In this document: positions 43,476 through 55,200 of the stretch, piece after piece
How positions within the stretch are numbered: position 1 is the stretch's first letter
Layout of the letters: the number at the start of each line of letters is the position of its first letter
Assembly (NCBI RefSeq): GCF_910592395.1
Contig: NC_088319.1
Span: forward strand, 4,404,001-4,468,000
DNA: 64,000 bases
Origin: Lineus longissimus
Lineage: Eukaryota > Nemertea > Pilidiophora > Heteronemertea > Lineidae
Reading direction: 5' to 3'
Translations under genes and position numbers: made by a program
The notes under the pieces: generated by a model
Seen by the model: the letters and a program-made list of their open reading frames with translations, nothing else
Database searches by the model: none
Told to the model about the DNA's origin: nothing

Positions 43476-44461
43476 TCTCATCAGGTGGTCCGAGGTGCTT
43501 GTCTTCACCACAAGAGTTTAACTCTATTCTTAACTCTAAAGAAACCTCTGTTCCTCTGAAATTAACTAGCTTACCATTCTCATCAGTGATTTCGAATTTT
43601 ATGTGATTAGTACACTTATTTATCGTTTTCTTACAATTCGGTTCGTATCGCTGCATTTTTATTTGGTCACCATCTTCTACAGGTATGATGCAGAAAATGT
43701 CAGATGGTTTATTGTTGTAGAGGGTCTTAGCTTTGTCAACCAAATCAGCTTGCAGGAATAGATATTTCCTGTAAAAGTTGAGTGGTCTTGTGGAGTAGTA
43801 TTTTCCTTTCTTGGTGAATTTAGTTTTCTTAAAGCCAAACCACTCATTCACCACTGTGAGCTGTTTTTTTTATCAACTCTCTTATGGTTTTGCTTATTTG
43901 AAGACCTTCTGTGTTTCTCTCAATCTTGATTTTTTCATTTTTATCTAACTTGTCTACTTTCAGAGGGTACTCTTTATCCTCTGTAAGTTCAAGGGTTATG
44001 TAATTATTGTTATCACAGTAAATTTTCACGTGGCTAATTCCAATTTCTTTTATGTATTTTTGCCATACCTCACAAAACTCACTTAAACTAAAATGTCGAG
44101 AGTATGGAAATGTGTATTTAGTAATGGTGTCTTTAGTTGTGGTACATTCATTTTCCAAATGCCGTTCGCAAACTTTCATGACTTCCTTTTCAAGTGTATC
44201 TGTTTCAAGTCCAGGAGCAAATAATGTCCTAAATTCATCCATACACCATAATTGTTTATCTAAGGGCTCATTTGTTGTTATTCTGGTTATTTCGACTAGA
44301 AATGAGAAAATCCTGACTCCCTCTGGTAGAAAATCACCTGTCCACCATGAATTGTAAAAGGTTATCGATTTCAAAGTAATGGATTTTATGTCTAATTGGT
44401 CTGTTAAGTAGTACTCAAATTTGGCTTCATTACATTCTTGTTCACTGATTATGAAGTCCAT
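43456..44461 (-). pseudogene. P2 penton-like protein A (frameshifted)
   Basis: Two frames, 43844-44461 and 43456-43854, join across an A8 run (T8 on the plus strand, near 43864-43871). The product would be about 335 aa. The beta-rich layout and C-terminal pattern (KFEITDENGKLVNFRGTEV) match the penton-like protein at 60423-61169 (LNIRLTDEKGDIIDLNGHDV). Thus P2 has two paralogous jelly-roll-type proteins; one may be a vertex protein and the other a fibre or cement protein. Homology is inferred by eye. Confidence 0.55.
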
Positions 44462-44518
44462 TTCTATTTAATTCAAGAGATTTATTGAATTTAATAAATT
44501 TTAGTCTAATAAAATAAA

Positions 44519-47500
44519 ATGACTGATAAGAATCAGAAAATACTTTGCACTACATGTGACAAGTACATATCATACAACAATATGGCCATTCACAGGAGAA
44601 CCAAAGGTCACCTGACCAAATTAAAACCGGATTATGTCCCTATTGCTCAACCCCGAGCCCAATCACTGATCACTAAAAGTATGGATAAGAAACTTGCATT
44701 TTAGGAAAATGAGCTAGATGGCATAAAGAAAGTGAGTGGAGTAGAAATAGTAAAACAATTTGGCAAGCCTGTAGTCACCATTAGTTTGAAGATTGACAGA
44801 GAAGCTAAACAAGTGTATGAATACAGAGAGAAATTAGAGGAGGTATTATTTCAACTCAATGATTACCATCACAAAATAAGCATATCAGTATTTGCTCAGT
44901 TTGATCGTCAAGGTGAAAGTGTAACCCGGACTACGTCCAGAGAGCATAGCTCGACACACCCCATACAGTCTCCAATGGAAAGCATAATTTCAAGGAACCA
45001 GGCAATTTAAGCCATAACCAACCAGTTAAACTACATTAAGACACAGATTGAGGAAAGGTACTTTCAAGGGTCTGGACTTACACTGAACAAAATAGAGTCT
45101 TGTAACATGACCATCTGTTCTTACAAGAGGTGTAAAGGTGGTCATTACACTAAATTACCATTTAAAACAAAAGCTTTAATCAATGTGGAGTCGAATGACA
45201 ATAAATGTTTTCTCTGGTCTTTATTGGCCGCTAGATATCTAAAAGAAAATCCTGAGAGTACATTCAATATCACTACTGATATGCTAGAAATGACTTCGTC
45301 ACAAGAACAGAGTTCGAAAACTACTGATATCAAAATAGACTCATTTCCTGTATGTATTCAAAAGGATATCCCTAAGATAGAGAGTGATAATAATCTCAAA
45401 ATTAATGTGTTCAAGTTAGAGAACGAATGGGCTAAAAGCATTTATGCCGCAAAACTAGAACCTCTCTACCTGTCCAAGAATTATGACGATGATGATGTCA
45501 TTGATCTGCTCTATTTCAAGGACCATTTCATGTACATAAGAGACATCAATCTTTTCTTCAGGTCACTCGCTCATAGAGTGTATCTTTGCAGGAGATGCAT
45601 GAATTACTTTTACAGGAAGTCTACACTAGACAATCATAAAAAGAAATGTGGAGAACACGATTACTGTAAGATCAGTCTGCCTCCACCTAACAGTAAATGG
45701 TCACAGCTTAAATTTGAAAAACACTCATTTAAAAATAGAGTTCCCTTTGTAATCTATGCTGATTTCGAAGCGATAAGCACAACAGTCAATGATAACACAA
45801 CTCAGACAGATACCACTGTTACCACTAAAAAACTATTCAAACAACATGCATCAGCTGTTGGTGTTTATGTTCACTCAGACTACCCACAACTTTACAGTAG
45901 CCAGTATGTGTCTCACAGGGGTGCTGATGTTGTAGATGTGTTCTGTAACTGGTTAATCAGGCTGGAAGAACAATTCTCTAATTTATTGAACTGTAACTTT
46001 CCTCTAACAATGACAGATGAAGACTCGAGCTCTGCTCTCAGGACGAAGTCCGACTGGCAGAGATATCAATTAGAAACACAATGTTATTACTGTAATCAAC
46101 CTTTAGGATATGACAAGGTCAAGGATCACGATCACTACAGTGGTAGATATCGAGGTGCTGCTCACAGCTCATGCAATTTGAATGAAAATAAAGCCATGTT
46201 CGTTCCAGTATTTTTTCACAATCTTAGTAATTATGATTCACACCTGTTTATCAAAGACTTAATGACTAAACTACCGAAGTACAAGAAACTGAAATTACTT
46301 GCCAAAACAGCAGAGGAATACATCTCATTTCAGTTCGGTTGTTTCAGGTTTTTGGACTCGTACAGATTCATGCAGTCCAGTTTAGACAACATAACCAAAT
46401 CAATGCTGGATGATGACTTTAAAATTACGAGACAGAAGTTCCCAAATACCATTGATTTTAAACTATTGAGGAAGAAGGGTTCAGTACCTTAATCTTTTTA
46501 CACATCACATGAAAGCTACAATGTCACTTACCTAGAAAAGTCTATGTTTTTTGACGAATTGAAAAATGAAATGGCACCTGATTCTGCCTATGATGAGGCT
46601 AAGGCAATATGGGATCATTTCAAGATCAGGAATCACGGTGAGTTCATTGACCTCTACCTCAAAACTGATGTGATCCTTTTAGCTGATTTATTTGAGAAAT
46701 TCAGGGATGTCAATTTGAACTACTTTCAGATAGATCCATGTCACTGTTACTCGGCACAAGGCCTAACCTGGCAAGCTGGTTTGAAGTACACAGGAATAAA
46801 CCTAGAACTACTGACTGATACCAACATCTTACTTACTTTTGAGAAAGCAATACGAGGTGGAATTTCGGGTGTTATGGGAACAAGACATGTCAAGGCAGAT
46901 GAACACCACAAACTACTCTACGTAGACGCAAATAATCTCTATGGCTGGTCCATGATTGAACCTCAACCCTGGTAGTTTTGAAATGATAGATATTGATCCA
47001 CTTAACATGAATGTTATCAGTAAAGAGCAGATTATGGCAATTCCAAGTGATAGTGAAGTAGGCTACTTCTTATGCCGTGGTCACACTGGGGTTTTAACAC
47101 GAATTGAATTCGAATTAAAACGTTGATACGTATTGGGGCGTCACACTCAATTCGGTTCATATCGATCTCAATCCGCTTCAACCAACACGGTTCTTAAACC
47201 GATTTGAATGCGAATCAGCTAATCCGAATCAACGAAACCGTATTGAGATTTCAAGTGTGACGCGCTTGATACGAATTAAGGTTTTCGATCGCACTGCGCA
47301 TGCGCCCGGCGCATGGAAAGTGACCTTTGACCGCGGGAACTAGTGCTCCGAACTAGTTAACTGATGTATTTAAATGATCTCATTAACTCAAATCGTTTTT
47401 CGTTATGCCATAGAATAGGGAAAAATCAACTCCCTTGCACGTGACTTGCATTTCCATTTCCTGGCAAAGTATGTTGCCGCCGGTTCGTTGGTCAAAGGTA

Positions 47501-49121
47501 CGCTGGTCAGCAACATCGTCGCGGCGGGGTTTTCCCCGGTTTTGGCCTCGTTTTCGAGGGCGAGGCCGGGATTCTCCGCTAATAGCGACGGTGGTGTTGA
47601 CTCGCTGAGGACACTCCTCTTTGACCCGAACTTTGGCAATAGGCATGGCCGGGAGATGGAAATGGTCAAGCACCTTACGCGATTTTAACTTGTTAATAAT
47701 GACTGTGTGATACTGTGATATTATATACTTATATGTTTTGTACTCGTAAATTTTATTCTCCCATATGGGAGGTTAATAAATGATAATAATAATAATAATA
47801 ATAGATGGCGCGTTGTTAGTATGCATTGAGTGTGGCGCGTTTTAAACCAATTTGAATGGGTATTCGGGCCAGTGTGACGCGACCGTTCTGAAACTGGATT
47901 AATCAATTCGTATTCCGGAGACCGCTCTACGGAATTCGGTTTCAATTCGCATCCAGTGTGAACACACCATTAGAGGTGGATTTGGAGTATCCAGGAAATA
48001 TTAAATTTAAGTCAAGGAACTTTCCATTCTGTCCCGAATCTCTCTTTATTGAAGATGATGAATTAAGTCCTTACCAGAGAGAGTTACTGGGCGATGACAA
48101 AAGATCAAATGTAGAGAAACTAATACTAACACAAAAGGATAAAACTAATTACATAGTGCATTACAGAATGCTACAATTTTACCTCAAGCACGGAATGGTA
48201 CTTAAGAGGGTTCATTCGGTGATATGTTTTAAACAATCAAAGTGGTTAGCACCATACATTGATTTTAATACTAAAAGACGTATGGATTCTAAGACTGATT
48301 TTGAGAAAGACTATTTCAAGCTCATGAATAATGCTTTCTACGGAAAGACTTGTGAGAATGTAAGGAACAGGGTGGAAATAGAATTGGTAACGGACGGGGA
48401 GAGAGCCAGGAGTGTAATGGCCAATCCCAGGTTTTCATCGATATGCGTATTTGACGAACAGAATGCTGCTATTAGCATGAGGAAAACATCAATGAAATTC
48501 AACAAACCAATCTACATAGGAGCTTCAGTACTTGAATTGTCTAAATTATTAATGTATGAATTCTATTATGAAGTTCTTCAACCGTACTTTGGTGAGAAAA
48601 ATATTGAACTACTGTATCTAGATACAGATTCCTTTGTACTTAACATTAATACTGATGACTTAACTAAAGACTTAAAGGAGTTGAAACACTATTTTGACTT
48701 CAGTAATTATCCAAAAGATCATCCACTCTATGACACCAGTAAGAAGAAGGTGCCAGATTATTTCAAGGATGAGTTAGGAGGAGTCGAGATGACTGAATTC
48801 ATTGCCCTGAGAAGTAAGATGTATGTTTACAGGTCAAAAGATTACGATTCTAAGAAATTAAAGGGTATTGCCAAGAATGTAGTAAAGAGAGATATCTCAT
48901 TTGATGACTATGTTGATTGTCTTGAAAAGAGTATGTCATTTTACCACAAGATGAGACACTTAAGATCAGATAAACACCAAATCTATTTGGAAGAAGTTGA
49001 CAAAAAAAGCCTCAGTCCTTTTGATGATAAGAGGTTCATACTTAAAGATGGAATAAGAACGTTACCATTTGGAATGTATTATGAAGGCTACATAGATTAC
49101 AGCGATTCAAACTTCGCTTGA
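44519..49121 (+). pseudogene. P2 protein-primed DNA polymerase B (broken, interrupted)
   Basis: One gene with a C2H2-type N-terminal finger (CTTCDKYISYNNMAIH), exonuclease (YADFEA, FFHNLSNYD), an endonuclease VII-like zinc insert (CYYC ... DHDHYSGRYRGAAHSSCN), motif A (VDANNLYGWS), motif B (KLMNNAFYGKT) and motif C (YLDTDSF). Lesions: TAG at 44702-44704, TAA at 45008-45010, TAA at 46490-46492, a frameshift near 46970 and an 897-bp transposon at 47073-47969. The first three stops lie in one continuous frame. A micro-repeat (46019-46057) is in frame just before the zinc insert. Inactive. Confidence 0.92.
47073..47969. mobile_element. PIF/Harbinger-like nonautonomous element in P2 PolB
   Basis: The 897-bp insert is flanked by TTA direct repeats (47070-47072, 47970-47972). 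Imperfect inverted ends run TGCCGTGGTCACACTGG and, from the right, TGGTGTGTTCACACTGG. The 3-bp TTA duplication fits PIF/Harbinger. It holds AATTCGAATT-type palindromic words, an AAT microsatellite (47782-47803) and no transposase; short ORFs at 47383-47688 are chance. Removing it would restore the polymerase frame at that point. Confidence 0.85.
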
Positions 49122-49263
49122 GTGCAAAATCTTTATTAAACTAATGAATATGGTGGCGCTGATGGTAGTGGCACTGGCGGAAATTCACCCCTAACACCGA
49201 AGTCATGGTGATAGTGATAGTGATACACCACATTAGGATTAGGACTATTTAGTCCTGTTTGAT

Positions 49264-49923
49264 TTACTGTGACTTCAGTTTCTCTATCATCTCTGTTTGT
49301 GCCAGTTTTTTTCCTTCTTCTAAAAAAGTCTTCTTTAAAGACTCTACATCAACAGCTGAACTTGCCTCCCTTTGTTTTTTCCTAATGGCATTTTTCATCG
49401 AAATGTATTTCTCCTTCTCCTTGAGAATCAAAGTAAACTCATCTGTAGATATGTGAGAATCGGTTAAGGCTTTACTGACCAAATCATTGATTGTGTTAAG
49501 TTTTGAAATTGCAAGCATACTCAACTTTTCATGCTTTTCAATTTTCTTAAGTATGCTTTTCTTCTGCCAACTTAGGAATGAGTAAAAAAGGGCACTTCCT
49601 ATTGTTGCACCACCCAAAGCTAAACCTATCGGTGCGGTGATGACACCAGCCAGTGCAGACACACCAACTGAGCCAGCCGCAACGCTTACAAAATTAAGAC
49701 TATGACTAATGCCAGTAATTACGCTAAATGCTTTTTTGTACTTTGAAAATATCTTTCTTCTAAATTCAATCTCGCTTTCTAAGAAACTCTTAACATCACA
49801 TATTTGTTGTAGTCTGAAAGCCTGAGGGTTACTTTCTGTATGCTTTTCAGACCTTTCATAGTTTAATTGACTTTCAGAGTTTAAATTACTTAAATCTGGA
49901 TAAACCTTGTTGTCTCCATCCAT
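49264..49923 (-). CDS. P2 glycine-rich membrane protein, 219 aa
   Basis: Intact. Helical N-terminal part (CDVKSFLESEIEFRRKIFSKYKKA), a Gly/Ala/Val-rich core at about 73-115 (VSVAAGSVGVSALAGVITAP), then a helical C-terminal part with KHEKLSMLAISKLNTINDLV and DSHISTDEFTLILKEKEKY. The P1 counterpart is at 16723-17182. The family is widespread in invertebrate Polintons. Role unknown. It is convergent with PolB; AATAAAG on the minus strand at about 49131 could be its polyadenylation signal. The start is TTAAATG. Confidence 0.75.
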   Translation of the reverse strand: MDGDNKVYPDLSNLNSESQLNYERSEKHTESNPQAFRLQQICDVKSFLESEIEFRRKIFSKYKKAFSVITGISHSLNFVSVAAGSVGVSALAGVITAPIGLALGGATIGSALFYSFLSWQKKSILKKIEKHEKLSMLAISKLNTINDLVSKALTDSHISTDEFTLILKEKEKYISMKNAIRKKQREASSAVDVESLKKTFLEEGKKLAQTEMIEKLKSQ

Positions 49924-49992
49924 TTAATTAGTGGGAATAACTAGAATCAGTTGTTCTGTCATTTCTAGTGTTTAGTGTTGATCTTGCAGACA

Positions 49993-50178
49993 CTACACTA
50001 CATTAAATTTTAAAGGTTTTTCTGACCCAGCAGGTTTTTCTGACCCAGCAGGTTTTAAAGGTTTTTCGGGACCTGGCTCCAACTTTGACTCTACTTCTGC
50101 CTCTAATTCTCTATGAAATCGTTCTAATCTTTCTTTCCAATTACGTGGGCGTTTTGTGTAACCCCAAGTTCTATTCAT
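49993..50178 (-). CDS. P2 small charged protein, 61 aa
   Basis: A basic start (WGYTKRPRNWKERLERF), an acidic helix (HRELEAEVESKLE) and a C-terminal repeat of AGSEKP units. The start context ATAAATG matches its neighbours, which supports a real gene. No family was recognised. Confidence 0.45.
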   Translation of the reverse strand: MNRTWGYTKRPRNWKERLERFHRELEAEVESKLEPGPEKPLKPAGSEKPAGSEKPLKFNVV

Positions 50179-50945
50179 TTATTCAGAGGAAGATAAAGAT
50201 GAAAATTAATTAAGTAGAAGGATATCGTTAAATTCTGGGTTTATCCCAAAAATACTTGTTTGTTATCCTTCTCCACTCGTTTATCACGTTTTGGTCTCGA
50301 TAGTCAAACCAGTTTTCATTACGCTTATTGACCATAAAGTTAAATGAGCGGCACAATTGATCCTTAAATAGTGCGTAGTCTACTGTAGCACTCTTCTGTC
50401 TGTTTTCTGTCTTTTCCATTGGTCCCATGTTAAACCAAGCAAAGCACAGTTCAGGTTTATCTTTGAATTCCTTGATTGGTAAGACATGATCCAACTCTTC
50501 TTCTACTATTGGAGATAGACTCCTCTGGTACTCTAACCACTGTGAGAAGAAACTGCTGTACATCCTAGATTGAATGATGAATTACCAGTACACTCTCCCT
50601 TAGAAATGCGGTTAAGACCAACCCAAATTTTGTGTCTGTCTCTATTACCATTTTGGTCAAGGTAATCCTTTTTGTAATATGAATTAAAACATGATCTACA
50701 GTTACCTCTATTTCCATCTTTACCGAATTCACCATCACTTAGTAATTTAACTTCTCCACATTTACCACATTTCTTGATTTCAGTTGAACCACATTCTTTA
50801 CAGTAATCAAGTAGTTTATTACGTCTGTTCTTTTCAAATTCACTTTCAGGTTTTGTTACATCGCACTTAACACATTTAAATGTAGGCCCTGAAACTACTG
50901 GTTGATACTGATTAACAGGATACTGATTAACAGGATACTGATTAA

Positions 50946-51263
50946 TGTGGGCTCAAGTCAGACGGGTAACTCTATCCACATTGGGCAATCAGGAAAGGAG
51001 AGTCCGGGGCCTTCTAGCACGTGGCTTTGATATTGTATCGTTGTAAACACAGAGATGTAGAAGGCTTGATATTCTTACTAACTCTAATTTATTGTAAAAC
51101 AACATAGTAATATATAAAGTACATACAACAAGATAATTGGTTAAGAAATATAAAGAAGTAGATGGTGATTGGTTAGTGGCCTGAATGGCATTGTGAGTGA
51201 CAGGTCATGCAAATAAGGTGAGTCAGCTGCCTAAGGCAAGCTGCATGGTTGGTGATCGCAACA
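50946..51263 (-). repeat. BEL 3' LTR
   Basis: 318 bp, matching 57675-57992 except at two positions (AAATATAAAG against CATATAAAG, and GACAGGTC against GACATGTC on the plus strand). Confidence 0.95.
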
Positions 51264-52258
51264 TTCTCCCAAGGGAAAGAATAAATTCGAAGGATTTAAC
51301 TTGACAAAGAGATAATCAATCAAAGGAAAAATGTTAAGTGGCGTAAGTTATTCTCAGAACAGTAGCATATAAACCGGATGAAGACAATTCAAGACAAAGA
51401 TAAAAATGCACTAATAAGTTGAACCCAGCAGGTTACGTGGGAGTGAATAAACGGATCCAATTACTAAGTTTACAACTTCTAAAGATTCATTCAACAAGTT
51501 AATTAACTCAAGCATGCATTGTAAACAAGTTCCATATGTAGCAAACAAAGTATTCACCATCCTAAGTCCTAGTACAAACAAGGTTGCGTTGCACTTTAAA
51601 GATCAAAGGGGAAACAGCGTTTCCTATGTATCAAGAAATTCTAAAGATATCCGGTCAGTTGTCCGTGAAATAATTGAAAGATTGCGTTGTGTTATTTTAT
51701 ACTGTAATCCAAAGTACCAGTTTTAAGAAAGTAACCAGATTAAGTTCCTAGTCTAAAAATCAAACAAGTAAAATACATGGCTAAAGCAAGATTAACTGTG
51801 AGCAGGAAGTGCAATTATCTGCAAGTCTGTTCACAAGATTAGACAAGTAAATGAACATGTGAAAGCATCTAATATTGAATGCGTGAATATTTGAGTCAAA
51901 GTTAAAATTCGATTGAAAATGGTAACTAAACTACCGAAGTAAGATTATACTGAAGTACGGTCATGATGACTTGACCTTAGTCAAAGTTGTACAAATTGTC
52001 TCACTCGATAAACCAACAATATGGTGAACGAATGAAATTCAAGGCAAGTTAAATGTATATTCAAATTCAAAGTATGCATTAATGTGAAATCTTTAACGAA
52101 GCAATATATATGAACGATTAATCCAATGACTAACATATATTCAATTGTCTATAAGAATGACGATTCATGATTATGCATACAGTTGCAAGAATTCTCCGAA
52201 AAGAAGCGCATAATATATAAGTAGAGTGTCAGGTCCACAACAGTAAGTGTGCAGTCTC
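51264..52258 (-). other. BEL 3' noncoding region
   Basis: About 1 kb between the pol stop and the 3' LTR without a supported gene. The plus-strand frame 51514-51726 has no domain. No envelope gene was seen. Confidence 0.6.
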
Positions 52259-55200
52259 TTAGTTAAGTAAGTCCTTTGCCCAGTCTTTGATTTTGTTCTG
52301 AGCCTTGAGAGCAGATTTACGCTTTGGCCTCGCATTATCGCGGGCATCATTGTTAGTGTCTTGCGCAATTGGACCGGCAGGGGGTTTAGTCGGTGTTTCG
52401 TTGTCATCAGGCGCATTAAACATGGTTGAGTTCACCTCCAGGGGATACAGTTTCGCGATCGGGCGGTTCAGTTGACCAGATTTTGTTTTCAAATCAACAG
52501 ATCTAATTAGTCCGTCGCGACCGGGGTACACCTTTGTGATCACCCCAAGATTCCATCTAGTGCGTGGGACAGAAGAGTTCTCAATCTGAACAACGTCGCC
52601 AACTGATACGATATTATGTGTTATACCTTTGCCACTGATACGGTCATTTTCGCGCAGAGAGGAAAGATATTCTGAAGTCCATCTTTTCCAGAAATCAGCT
52701 TGTAACTTTCCAAGACGAATGTTATGGTTTCTTAGATCCTGTGGTTGGCCAAATGTTGGATCGTCAAGTTCATCTGTATCCACGTCGTACGGCAGTGCCG
52801 TTATAGAATGTCCCATCAGAAAGTGGGATGGTGACAGTGGTGACACATCAACATCCTCAGAAATATATGTCAGCGGGCGGTCGTTCAGGCCTGCTTCCAC
52901 TTCGATTAACAGCGTATTGAGTTCATCAACTGACACAAAGGCCCGACCAAGCACTTTTTTGAGTGACGTTTTTGTTAGTCCGATGAGTCTCTCCCAAAAC
53001 CCACCCCACCAGGGAGCACGTTTGGGAATGTTAATCCATTGTACTCTACGGTCTGCCAAGTACCTTTTGACTGAACGGGATTTAAACAGTTCTGTTAGTT
53101 CGTTTGCTGCTGCCAAATAAGTAGAGCCATTATCCGATACAATTTTGCTTGGGAGCGAACGTCTGGCAACGAATCTCCGGAAATCTCTAATAAATGTTTC
53201 AGATGACATGTCCAGCACTAATTCTAGATGAATTGCGCGCGTGACTGCACACGTGAACAGGCAAATGTATGCCTTCGTCTCCCTTGTACCATCTTTGACG
53301 AACAGGGCTCCAGTGAAATCCACGCCTGTAACCGTAAATGGATGGGCTTCCAGTAAACGGAACGATTGTAGTGGAGCAGGAATCGGTTTCCTGTATGGTT
53401 TGCCATTTATGACCTTACATGTGACGCATGTTCGTAGAAGAGTTTTCACAGTGAGGCGGATCTGTGTGATCCAATATCTGTATCGAATATAAGTGATTGT
53501 GGATTGTAGTCCTGAATGGTTTGTTTTGGCGTGGCAGTCAAGAACGGTAAGAGCTGCAAGTCGGCTTTTCGGTGGAATCAAGATGGGAAACTTCATGCTG
53601 TATCGCATGGGTGCATTATGGAGTCGGCCTCCTACTCGCAAAATGCCATCATTGTCAATGAAGAGCCGTAATTGACGCGCAAGAGTTCCCAGTGTCTCTG
53701 CTTTCATTTTGAGGTTCTTCATTTCCTCTCTGTAGTAAAACGCTTGAGTGTCTCTGATCCATCTTTGTTCCGCCTCATTTATTTCACTAGCATTTAACTC
53801 CGCGTGCAGGCGATTTTCCTTCTTACTTTTGAGGTTGTTGATGAATCGCAGCACGAGAGCGCTGAGGCGTAAGAGCCGCCGCAAAGAACTATATCGCTCA
53901 GAGTCAAGAATGTTCATTATCCCGCAAGGCACAGCGGGCTGGCACGCGACATTGTTGACATTTACAGTGTTAATTGCTTCCTCGTTAGCGATGGCAGCAA
54001 GTACTGTTTGCACATCAGGTTGACCTATTTCGCGCGTTGGCCAATCTCCGGTTTTCAGCCAATCCGGTCCGGTCCACCACAGATTGTTTTCAGAGAGGTT
54101 TTCAGCAGATACTCCACGTGAGACCAGGTCTGCGGGATTTGCATCGGTGGGGCAGTACCGGAATTCGGTGATGACGTCACAAGCTTTGATTTCCGTGATT
54201 CGATTTTGTACAAAACACGGCAGTTTTTTGTCACTGCTGAGCCAATGTAACACAATCTGGCTGTCTGACCATAACATTGACCCTGTTATAGCCAGTTGTT
54301 CCTTCAAACTGTCAGTGACGAAGTTGAGCAGTCGTGCGCCTAGTAAGGCTGCCATGAGTTCTGCGCGTGGAATTGTTAGTGTTTTTACAGGAGTCACCCT
54401 GGCCTTTGACATAACAATGGACACAGTGTTTGTGTTGACTTGACGTAGGTAAACAACACATCCGTAAGCTCCGGCACTGGCATCACAAAACACGTGCAGT
54501 TGGTATGGTGCGTCAGTTTGCATGGAGCTGAAGTATGGTCTTGGTACAGTAATGGCAGTTGCGGCCAACAGATCCTGATTAAGATTAATCCATTCATTAT
54601 GTAGCTCTTCAGACATGGGTTTATCCCACTGAAGATTTTCGCGCCAGAGTTTTTGGATGAACATTTTGGCACGAATGTGCGTTGGAGCCAAGAATCCTAG
54701 GGGGTCGTAAATCCCGGCAGTAATCTTTAAACACTCGCGTTTTGTCAATGTTTTATCATTGTCCGTGGAGCGTGCGCGTTTATCTGGATATGCTAATTCG
54801 TCTGTATTGGTATTCCAAGTTATCCCCAATACATTGGTTTCCGGATCGGAGTTAGCGCGGTTTTCGTTTTGTGCAATGTTACGTAGTTCCACTGAGTTGG
54901 TAGCCCATTCTCGTAAGTTGAATCCGGCGTCTTTTGTGAGCATGTTTGCCTCGTGATAGTAATTTACTAAATCCTCTTCTGTTTCTGCCCCGCTGATGAT
55001 GTTGTCGACGTATGTATTCTTGCTAATGTCCTGTGATACGGGGCTCGCGTTCATCTCTAGATGGTGCTTCACAGTTGCATTCAGTATGAACGGTGAGCAG
55101 ACTGCTCCAAACAGTACGGCTTTGAATTGGAAAACGGTGAAGGGAGATTCGGGGTCATCGGGATCGCTTAGCCATAGGAATTTGGTCCACTGTTGGTCAC

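Noticed and set aside
47383-47688. Three overlapping ORFs of 80-96 aa within the PolB insert
   Set aside because: They overlap on both strands, match nothing and lie in a nonautonomous transposon.
51514-51726. 70-aa plus-strand frame in the BEL 3' region
   Set aside because: Opposite to the element, no domain and no promoter evidence.
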